A stretch of DNA of 64,000 bases, from positions 32,812,427-32,876,426 of the forward strand of contig OX031065.1 of NCBI GenBank assembly GCA_943736015.1. The letters are read 5' to 3'. Both the position numbers and the translations under genes were made by a program. This DNA is from Tridacna crocea (Eukaryota > Mollusca > Bivalvia > Cardiida > Cardiidae). The notes under the pieces were generated by a model. That model was not told the origin of the DNA, searched no databases, and worked only from the letters and a program-made list of their open reading frames with translations. Shown one piece after another: positions 47,701 to 59,700 of this stretch (the stretch's first letter is position 1; the number at the start of each line of letters is the position of its first letter).

Positions 47701-50700
47701 AATTTTTGAAAAACCCAGTGTATGCTGTACAGGACACATTTTCAGTCAAAAACTCTTTAAAGTTGGTTGAATGTTTGTCTTGATAATATATCTGACAAGT
47801 TTGAAAATGAGCCATTTGGGGTCAAAAACTAGGTCACTATATCAAATCTTAAAAAAGATCTTGTGTATGCTTCAGGAGCAACATTTCCTGTCCAATACTC
47901 TTGAAGTTTGGTCAGAATGTTTGTCTTGATAATATTGCAGTCAAGCTCAAAAATGGACCATCTGGAGTAAAAAAAAAATAGGTCACTAGGAAAAATCTTT
48001 TAAAAACCTTGTGTACACTTCTGAAGCCTCATTTAAGTCCAGTGCTCTTTAAAGTTGGTCAGAATGTTTGTCATGATATTAGCTTGGATGAGTTTGAAAA
48101 TGGGTCATATAAGGTCAAAAAGTAGGTCACCAGGTCAAATCTTTGAAAACTATTTTGTCACCACAGAGGCCACATTTTCAGTCCAATTATCTTGAAATTC
48201 GGTCAGAATGTGTGTCGTAATAATTTCTTAGACTGTGTGAAAATGGGTCATGTTGGATAAAATCTAGGTCACAGGGTCAAATCTCGGAAAAACCTTTTGT
48301 ACTATAATTACTGTCCGATATTGTTTAAACTTTTCTTAGAATGTTGTCTTGTTGATATCTTGGGCTAGTTTAAAAATGGGTCACATGGAATAAAAACTGG
48401 GTCACTAAGTTTCATCCTTGCAAAACCATGTGTATGTGTTTTCAGTCCTATAATGTAGAAATTTGTGTTGAATATTTCTCTTGATAATAGACTAGTATGA
48501 ATATGAGTCATGTCAGATAAAAAACAGAACACTTTGCAGGGTTTTCCCTCGGCCACAAAAACAGGGGGTCATTGTGACCCCCTAGTCAAAAATAATGGGG
48601 GTCATTTTGGAATTTGTGGGGATCACAAAAAAATGTAATTCGCTAAATCGCTTAAACAAAAGCTACTATTTGTGAAAGTATGTGGTTTTTTTTGTGTGTG
48701 TAGCCTCTTGCTATGGTTAAGGGTTATTTTGTTTTTATCACAGGAATCGACCATTTCGTTGGCAAAGAAAGCTTGTTGTCGGCTAAAGTGGTTATTTGTT
48801 ATTTTTCTTGATAAAGATTATCCATTTCGGACGAAAATAAACTATTTTCACCAATTAGATAAATGGCCGATTCTTGTGTTTTGACACGCAGGTCGCGTTC
48901 ATGTCGCTGTTTTCAACGAATAACAAAGTGCATCTCTAGCTAATTTACAGTAAATCCTCGAGACCTTGAAACGTTGTTCTGGGTGCTCTTACCACCTGCC
49001 GTATCGTCTGATCTTTATTTAAGGGCTCTTCTTCCTTGCAGACAGCAAGAATGACGTCGATTTTGACAAGAGCCATATTGTTTTCATTTGAGATTGACTG
49101 GTTTAGTTTAAACCCATTTAAAGACTGACGGTATTTTTAGTAAAATCGATACACAGTCCAGTTTTTCGTCCCATTTTCCCTTCGTACTACAGATTTTTCA
49201 TCTGCTCACAATGTAACAGTGTCAGAAGTATATACGATCGTTATTACCCGGTACCTCTTATTGTATTTGTGCGTCCACCATGACGCATTACTGAAAAAAA
49301 ATGCGGGTCATTTTCCTTTAAAGTGTGTCAAAACGCACAAAATCGTGCATAAAGGAAAACCCTGCTTTGCCAAATCTGGGAAAAACCTGCCACATTTTCT
49401 CTCAAATACTCATGAAAGTTTGTCAAAAGGTGTGTCTGTATAATTTCTACATGCCAAGTAAGCCACACAAATTCTAGAAAAAGCTTCTGTGCACTCTAAA
49501 AGCCATATTTGTAAGCCCAATTCAAATGAATGTTTGTCAGATTATTTGTCTTATTATCTCTGAAGAGACTGGAAAAGGGTCATGTGTGATCAAAAGGCTC
49601 AGGTGAGCTATTCAGGGCCATCATGGCCCTCTTGTTTCTGATTAATGCTGTCTTGTCTATGAAAAAGTTTCTCATTCTGTATTCCAGATTGGACGCTTCC
49701 TACGTTATCCATGTATCAAGTTTATTGGGCACACGATGTCTTTTGTTGCTTTTCTCATTATGTTACTCACATCAAGCATTATGGAGAATCCGTCAGCAGC
49801 CAATCGAATGTCAGAGTGTACAGAGCAATACCAATACTACCTGTAAGTTTGCCATCTTAACCCTTAACTCTTTACCACACAAATTTGACTTAAAACAACC
49901 CTGAGAAAGAAGCCTGTAGAAAACATTGTGAGAAAAGGAAGAAAATGCTGGTAACAAAATATTTTCTTCTATTCCCACAATGTTTTTTACCCTTTTTCAA
50001 CCCAAGTTTCAACTTTTGAGTCTCATTTATTTTGTTCTCTGCAAATGCTTCTAATTTTGACAAGTCTTAAATTCTGTTGTTCGGTAAACAGTTAACTAAC
50101 AAATCATGTTTATAGGTCATTGAACCCTATTTTGACCCACGTTTTTGATGACAGAAAGTCAAATGAAACAAATCATATCTGTCGTAATATCAGCTCTTAG
50201 GAGTGTCAACGGTGAATTGCCAAAATCTTTCTTGTTCTACATTGTGTTTAGTGTAAATCAAAAATTTTCATTTTACTGTTTTACAAGGACCATTGACACT
50301 TTACCACTTGAAAAAACTTTAGACTGGTCCAAATGGAAAATAGTTTGCAGACTACTAATTAAAAGTGCCTCAAGTCGTAGAATTTGCTCCTGAAAAGTTT
50401 TAAAACATCGTGGGAAAAGTAGAAAATGCTGGTTACCAGCATTTTCTCCTTTTCCCACAATGTTATCAAAAAGCTTTTTCTTTAGTGTTGTAAAATCTGT
50501 GGTTGTGTGGTAAAGGGTTAATCAGCCTTGATATTTCTTCATGGAAAGCAGACCAGCTGTTACGTCTTGATGGTGTGTAGTATCAAAGCTTGATCCTGTT
50601 CATCTGGGAATCCCAACCAGGAACTTCTGTCACAAGCTAAAGCAACACCCCTACACTTATATGTCTGACTCTGACTTGTGAGTTTCGCAGAAAAAGCCAA

Positions 50701-53700
50701 GAAATGACAGTCTTTGGGTCATTTTGATATTTGCTACTACCACAAGATCTGCGCCCACGGCGGCTCCACTAGGACTCACATCAAGGGCTTCTGTGCTCAC
50801 TGCAGCGCCTTCCTACTAGTTGCTGTTTTTCTCTAAAAAAGTATCGGGCGATGGTCCAGTATAAGCATGAAGCACCAGCACCGTCCATTTTCAGGGCTGG
50901 TTGAAGTAACGGGAAATTTTACTTTATGATTTTCAATCTTAAAGAATTGTATATATCTATTATCTGTATCATTTTTTTTTCAGGAATTTCACAAAAGATT
51001 CTCCATACTTATTGCATGGAAATCAAAGTTTGCCAGATGATTTCAGATTAAGGGCAAACAGACCACAGACAATCAATTTGATACTCTCCATATGGATTAT
51101 TGGTAATGATCTATTTGTCAAGCCTTTTAGGCTCATCAGACATAACATACACATTTTTTTATCAGAAATAGTGCAAGACTCTGAAAGAATAAAAAACTTT
51201 TTTCTGAGGAAGAATCTCTTTGAAGAGACAATGAAAGCTTTGGACTGTTTGATCCGGCTTATAAGTACACTGGTCCTGGTTAATTAGCTTCAGAATATTT
51301 AACCCCTTTACCCTTTACCACACAATCTTAATGTCTAACAGTGTAGAGGAAATTTCATTTAAAAATATTGTTGGAAAAGGAGAAAATGCTTGTGAGCAGC
51401 AAAATGATTTTTTTATTTTCTTGCTTATAATCTAGAAATACACAAACCTTGAGAAGCAATGTATCAACTGATGGAATTACCCTTCTTTTTTTACTTTCTT
51501 GTTCTCATCTTGTATCCATTGATGGTTTGCAAAGCATTCTATACTAGATTTAATTATAATACACGTTTGCTACCTGTTGCCTTATTAAGTTCAGTAATTT
51601 TAAAATCTGGTATGATCAATAAAACCTGGAAAGCCACCTTTTATTTATTATTCTAATATGATATGCGACTTCAGCTCTATAAACACAGTGCAAGGAAAGC
51701 GGGGTAAAATCTGCGACAATCCATGTAGAGTGACGTCATTCCATATCGAGTGATGACATTCAGTGAGTGGGTTACTCAATGGAACATTATCTTCATCCAC
51801 ATGTTTACTCTTAAGATTGAACTTGCTTTCCTTTCCTTAAGAATTGGCCATGTTAGAATCGAAATAATCTTCTTTCTATCATGGTTTATCATTCAATAAA
51901 CCATGTTGTGAGTTATGAGGCAAAATAAATAAACCACTCGGGCTATCGCCCTTGTGGATTATTTATGGTGCCTCATAACTCACAACTGTGGTTTATTGAA
52001 CGATATTACACGATAGGAAGAAGATTATTTCTTAATTTTATATTTGTTAAAAAATGTAAAATATGATTGCAGGTATGTTATGGCAGGAACTGAAACAAGT
52101 GTACAGTGAAGGCATTTACAACTACTTTGAGGCCCTGTATAACTATCTAGACTTCACCGTTCTTACCTTGTACATAACATCTTTTACACTACGATTTCTC
52201 ACTCTTATCAAGGTGGGTAACTCTTGTCAGAATTGTGAAATGTTAAACAAATGGCAAAAAAGTTCATCTTTTGCTACATGAGATTATTTACAGACAAAAA
52301 AACCAAAGGTTGGTCAAATGATTCATTTATCTCTAAAAATGTAGAAAACCTTGCAGTAAAAGGGGATAATGCTGGTTGTGACCACCTTCGGCAGCATTTG
52401 TGTCATTGTACAAAAACTTTGACATTTTATTGTAGCTCTAATATTGTTCAAGTCACAACATTGTATTTGAAACTTGAGCTTGTTATTTACTACAACAAGG
52501 GAAGCAATACCAGAAGGGCAGATAACTGTCAACACATTTTGTCACTCTTATGCCCTTTTTTTACTGGCAACTATAAATGCACAAGCAGCTGCGCATTTAC
52601 AGCAGCATATAATAGTTGTGTTCTGACTTACAATTAGTTTATTTTCAGCCAATTAATGAGTTCAAATAATAAATTTGGCACTGAAAGGTCTCTGTGGTAG
52701 GAGTTGACCCTTCACCAAAGAATTCAATCATCTTTGAGGAACAAAGCTTTTGAAACTCTTGTGGAAAATAGAGAAAAAGCTAGTAACTAGCATTTTCGCA
52801 TTTTCTCACAGTTACTTACATCTCATTTAAGATATCCCATCATTTGAGCCACCTGTAAATTGTTCTCTTTAAATGGTTATAAATTTGACAAGTCTGAAAT
52901 TTTGTTTTTTGGTAAAGAGTTAACCCATTACCACACAATCCCTACTTTTTACGACCCTGAGAAAGAAGCCTGTAGAAAACCTTGTGGGAAAAGGAGAAAA
53001 TGCTGGTAACCAGCATTTTCTCCTTTTCCCACAATGTTTTCCACTCTTCACAAAACAAATTACAAATTTTCAGTCACTTTTATTTTGTCGTCTGCAAATG
53101 CTTTCGATTTGAACAAGCCTAAAATATTGCCGTTTGGTAATGAGTTAACCCATTACCACTCAATCCCTACTTTTTACGACTCTGAGAAAGAAACCTCTAG
53201 AAAACATTGTGGGAAAAGGAGAAAATGCTGGTAACCAGCATTTTCTCCTTTTCCCACAATGTTTTCTACTCTTCACAAAACAAATTACAAATTTTCAGTC
53301 ACTTTTATTTTGTCGTCTGCAAATGCTTTCGATTTGAACAAGCCTAAAATATTGCCGTTTGGTAATGAGTTAAGGAGTCAAATATTTTTCTGTCTGTATG
53401 AAATAGGTTTTTGTGTTTGTTCAGGTTCAGGGAGCTCTCACTTATTTTAAAGATCCGTTACACTGGTCAGACTTAAGAAATGGAGAACAGTTGGCTGAAG
53501 AGCAATTCTATTGGTTGGTTGCAGGTAAATACATCTTTTGTACATTTCGTTTAGCTTTACCAGTCAATAAAATTATAGACATGTCAAATTGAAGAAAATA
53601 GGAGACAAATTTACCCTTAGTTCTTCAGCAAACAACAAAATTTTCAACTTATCGAAATTGAAAGCATTTGCATAAAACAAAATAAATGTGATTAAAAAAT

Positions 53701-56700
53701 AACAAATTGTGGGAAGGATAGAAAATATGGTGGGAAAAGGAGAAAATGCTGGTTTCCAGCATTTTCTCCTTTCCCAGGATGTTTTCATAAGGTAATATCT
53801 TGGGATTGTTAACAGTCGGGACTTTGTGGTAAAGGGTTAACTTGTTATTGCACAACAAAAATACAGACCTCTTCAAACTCAAAGCATCTGCAGAGGACAA
53901 TGTCAGTTGTACTCATTGCCAAAATTTGCCTGAAGTTGAATAGAACATCTGAAAAAAGGAGAAATGCTGGTTCTCCTGTTCATATAGTATTTTCAAAAGT
54001 CTTCTTCCTATTGATCATCAAAAGTTAGGATCATGTAGATGCTGGTAGCCAGTATTTTTCCTTATCCAATAATGTTCTCAACAGCTATTTCTCTTAAGGT
54101 TAACTCTCTACCAAAGGACAAAATTTTAGACTTGTCCAAACTGAAAGCACTTGCAGACAACAAGATAAACGTAACAAAAAAATTGAAATTTCTTTCCATC
54201 AGTGAAGAAAACATTGTGGGAAAAGGAAAAAAGCTGGTTACCAGCATTTTCTCCTTTTCCCACGTTTTCAAAAGGCTTCTACCTCAGGGTCGTAAAAACC
54301 AGGGAATTTTGGGAAAGGCTAAAGTCTGGATCATGTAGCAAAGAGCTAAAAGAGAAAATAGATACTTTTGTAGAATGACAAGTCAATATGAGCTGATATT
54401 ACTATAGTATAGTCCCCTCTCTGAAAGGTCTTTTGCAGCATACTGACATAGATTTGTTGACTTTTGACAAGACTACAGAGTTTCAGACTTATCCATGTTG
54501 AAATTATTCACAGATAGAAAGATTACAACGGTTTCAAAAGACGGGTTTTGTCCTATTGCAGTTGGAATACATTGTGAGAAAAAGAGATAATGATGGATAA
54601 TGATAATGATTTTCTCCTTTTCCAATGATGTTTGATAAAAGCCTCAGGATGATAAACTCATTACCAAATGACAAAATTTTAGTTTTGTCCAAATTCAAAG
54701 CATTTGCAGACAACAAATAAAATTGACTGAAAAGTTGAAATTTATTTTGTTAAGGGTAGAAAACATTGCGGGAAAAGGAGAAAATGCTGGTTACCAGCAT
54801 TTTCTCCTATTCCCACAATCTTTTCTAAAGGCTTTTTTCTCAGGGGCGTCAAAAGTAGGGATTGCCTGGTAATCGGTTAAAACATGTGGTAGTGTGGTAA
54901 ATGATAGGATGTATCTTTTTTATTATAGATCGGCTGTATTGGGACTCCTTTGATCCACATAACATAGCAGAGGGACTGTTTGCTGTAGCAAATGTGATCA
55001 GTTTTACACGGCTCTCATACATTCTGCCAGCCAATGAACTGTTTGGTCCCATGCAAATTTCTTTGGCAAAAATGATTACGGTAATTTGTTTTTACTATTT
55101 CTTACCAGAAATTTGAAATATGATTTCAAAGCAGAGCTTATGTAATGGTGGGGTTTCCGTCGTCCGTCCATCTGTCTGTCCATTAGTCTTTTTCTTGTTT
55201 TCACAATAAAGTCTGTATTTGTCGTCAGATTTTTGTGAAACTTGCACAGTTTGTTTATCTCATCAAGAGCTTCAACCCTATAGATTTTGAGAAAAATCCA
55301 ACAAACAGTATGGGAAAAGTAGCCATTTCAAGTAGAAAAGTTCAAATTATTGTTTATGCAGTAAAGTCTGCATCTGTTGTTAGATTATCATGAAACTTGC
55401 ACAATTTGTCTATCTCATCAATAACTTTAACCCAACTGACTTTGAAAAAAAATCCAACAAATAGTATGCGAAAAGTAGCTATTTAAAGTTGAAAATTTCA
55501 AATTCTTGTTTACGCAATAAAGTCTTCATTTGTTGTCAGATTTTCATGAAACTTGCACAGTTTGTTTATCTCATCAGTAGCTTTAACCGTCTTGATTTTG
55601 AGAAAAATCCAACAAACTGTATGGGAAAAGTAGCCATTTCAAGTTGAAAATTTCAAATTCTTGTTCAGTTTTTAAAGTCATGGTAGGGGCATTATCGTCA
55701 TATCTCTGTTATCACTTGAGGATGTCCCATCATATTTTTTGTGCTATCCCACTTTCACATTGTGGGATATCTCTCTGTCATTATTAAAGATATTACATTT
55801 CCCAACATTTCCCTTTGTGTTCAGTGTAGATGAAGATCATACAACACAAAACATGCAGTCTGATCTTTAATCCACACTGTTTAAATTGTTTTGCTGACAA
55901 GGACAAGGGCAATAAGAACATTGCTATATTTATGCTCTTTGTTTTAGAAATGAAATGTCTGTCAGATTTACTGGGGCTCCTAGGATTGAGTGTTTGAACT
56001 TTTTACAGATTAACATTTTGCAGTTGTTTGTTCATGTTACACATGAAATTTTCTTTGTGTAAGGTTTCAGGGAGAGTTTTTCACTCAGTGTAACTGGACT
56101 GTTTTCTTTGATTATTCATGAGGTTGCATACCAGCATTAGAATGTAACAAAAGCTATCCAACCAATGTTATTCACTCCTTGATTGGGTTATTTATTTTAA
56201 ACTCCAGGACATGAAGTTCAGACAGATGTGATTAAGAGCAGACTGAAAGAAATTGTGTTCTAAACTTTGATCAGTACTTTCTGATAATTAGAGAGATATT
56301 GAGGAGAAATAGCCTGTAGAATGAAATGCTTGAGCCTTTTTCTTTAATCAGGTGGAAATGTTCATTTGATTTTGTGTTCTGTGGGTAGACTCTTCACCGT
56401 AGGAACAAATTTTTGTCTTGCCAAAACTGAAAGCAGTTGCAGACATACAGTTTCAATGTGGCTCAAATAGTGGAATTTAACCCTGAAAGGATAGAAAACA
56501 TTGTGGCACAAGGTATTTGCTCCTTTCCAACAATGTTTTCAAGAGCCTTTTGTCAATGTAAGCATCGGAGAATAGTAATGTTTTATGGAAGTTTCATTGT
56601 TACATTGTGTCTTTTTTTGTGATTAGAATTTGTGCAATGATTGCTCATGAGAATTGCCTCATTGATTGTGTAAATGTTTCGCTACCAAATGAATACATCA

Positions 56701-59700
56701 CTCTTTGTTAATAACAAGATAAGAAATACAAGATAGAAAGACAATTTTAGATTAAATAAGAGGACACTGTAGGTTAGAGATCAGTCAGCACATTCTGTGC
56801 AGCCTGATCTTGATCTACAATGTCCTTAACCCATTACCACTCAATCCCTACTTTTGACGCCCCTGAGAAAGAAGCCTTTAGAAAACATTGTGGGAAAAGG
56901 AGAAACTGCTGGTAACCAGCATTTTCTCCTTTTCCCACAATGTTTTCTACCCTTCACAAAACAAATTTCAAATTTTCAGTCACCTTTATTTTGTCGTCTG
57001 CAAAATGATTTCAATTTGGACCAGTCTAAAATATTGTCGTTTGGTAATGGGTTAATATAGGTTGCTAACATAACAGAGGTGGCCTCGAAGACAAGGCTAA
57101 CTGTAACGGCAACAATAAAATCTTCCTCTGTGGAAATCACTTTTTATCAAAAACGTAGACTTGCAAAGATTTACAGTATTTGCAGATGACAATTCCACTA
57201 GTGCTCAAATGATGAAATCCACCTTTGTTTGGGAAGAAAACATTGTGGGAAAGTGAGAAAATGCTGGTTACCAGCATTTTCTCCTTTTCCCATAATATTT
57301 TCTAAAGAAGTCTACCTATGGTTAGTTAAAACTTATTGTGGGATAAGGGATTCAATTTGAATAAAATCCCAGTAATATAAGGTTTACTTCTTTCATTCAT
57401 TTAGGACATTTTAAAGTTTGGAGCAGTGTTTTCTGTGGTTTATAGTGCCTTCATGGTGGGTTTACATAACCTGTACTGGTATTATCCGAAAGATGTTAGA
57501 AAGCAAGTAGAATTGGTGGAGAATGATGTGAAAACAGTGGCAGAGGAACATTTTGGAATGTAAGCTTTATAAGAAGGTTAATAACATCTTTACCAAACAA
57601 CCTTGTGTTTTACTGAGCTTAACCCTTTCCCAAACAAGTGTTTTCTACCCGTTTTGAGAAATTTCTGCCATTTCCTTCAAATCTAGAATAGTCATCTGCA
57701 AACTCTTTCGGTTTGGAAGAGTCCAAAACTTGTTTGGGAAAGGGCTAAAGAAGAAGACTTTCCAAAACAACATGTAAAAAGGAAAAATACTGGTAACCAG
57801 CATATTCTTCCCATTCAATTGATTTCTATCCTTTCATAATCAAATTTCAATATTTGAGCCACGTGTGAATTGTTGTCTCCTTTCAAATTGATCAAGTCTA
57901 AATGTCTTTGTATGGAAAAGAGTTGACCCTTTACCACAAAACAGAATGCTAGACTTGTCCAAATTGAATGCATTTGCAGACAACAAATAGCATGCCAACA
58001 AAATGACAATACCTGTATTTGATAGGCTGAAAAACATTGTTGGAAAAGGAGAAAATGCTGGTTACCAGCATTTTCACCCTTTCCAACAATTGTTTTCAAA
58101 AAGCTTCTCTTGAAGGTTTATTAAGAGTCTGTACTCTGGTAAAGAGCTGAACCTCTTCCAAAAGACAAAGTTTACGTTCTTTCAAAATTAAAATATCTGC
58201 AGACAACAAATTCAAAATTGGCAAAAACAAGCTTTAATTCTGATTTGGTAGAAAATCAAAGCATTGAGAACCCTGAAGTGGTATTTGTCAAGGAAACCCA
58301 TTGTGTGGAATTAATAGTTTGAAAGAAAAAGAGACATATTATTCAAATATTGGTTTAAAAGTCAACCCACTAAGCAAATAAATACCTTATCGGTTGAAGG
58401 GAGAGTACTCATGTACCTTAAAACTATAATTTTGAAATATCTTTAGCCTTTTACATTTACTTTCTAATATTACAATCAATTACTTCAATCTATAAATATT
58501 TATGAGCAATCAAATGGAGTAGCGGGCAATCATAGGACAAACAGGCCATGGAACAAATTGGTTTTGGATAAAAAAAAGCCAAGGGTCAGTTGGCAAATTT
58601 GTATCATTGCACCAATAAAAGGCTATGAGCGAGAGAAGCTATTTTCAATGAAAAATAAGTATCTCAACGATCGATGGCTTCGCCCAATGTATTTTAATAT
58701 GCCATTTCAAATTACATATCTGAGGGCCACCGAAAAACTCATTTGCCTGAGAAAAAATTAGTTTAACTGGGTTTATTTCCTTCGGCTTTGCACAAAATAA
58801 GATACATGGTTATCAAAATTCAATCTTGAACTCATAGTGGTATTGTCTTCAACAAATACCACAAAAATTGTGTGAATAGGAGAAAATGCTGGTTACCTTC
58901 TTTGCTAGGGTTTTGTAAGACCTGGATATTTTGGTAAAGAGTTAGAATCTATTTGTTTATCTAGTTTGAATGTAACTACATGTGGGTGGGGTATCTTAGT
59001 TTGTGAGCATATTGAAATTGATAGTGTTTTTAAACACCTTCAGTAGCAATATATCTATAAACTCATGAGTTAACTATTCATTGTTATAACTTTCCATTTT
59101 ATCACTTCTGTCAATTTTCTAATTTCAAAACAAACATGGAAGTATTATCATGGCCCTGCAGCTGTTATTTTCTTGCAAGGACTTTAATATTTTGTAATTT
59201 CTCTGTTGTAACCGTGTCAAGTGAAATTACTCCGTCATGCAAGGCTTCATCCTGGTTTAAATATATTACCCAACAACTTTAGCTCAGTGTTTATGGTGTT
59301 GGCCTTTCATCTAAGCATTCTAGGTTTGAATCCAGACCAGTCCCTGCATTTCTTTAATGCATTTATTAATTTGTTTCTTTGTTATGGACTTTGTTCGTGA
59401 GAACCAAAGAGCTGGTCAATCCTTTACCACATGACAAAACTATAGACAGATCCAAATTGGACATAGTAAATGTGGCACAAGCAAAGTGATTTGTTTGTAG
59501 AAGATTAGAAAACATTGTGGGAAAAGAAGAAAATGCTGGTTACCAGCATAGGGTTAATAACTATCAAAAAAGGAACCAGCACTAGAAGGGCAGGTAACTC
59601 TCAAATGATTTTTTTTACAGGTACGCCCATGTTTAGACGTAAAATTTTAAAATGTTAAACAAAACTTGACTGCAGCCAAACATTGGCACCCCATTGTTAT

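Noticed and set aside
50740-50900. GC-richer patch as an extra TRPC exon
   Set aside because: Exons 6 and 7 already join in phase to give a continuous S1-S2 loop of normal length, and no splice pair brackets the patch.
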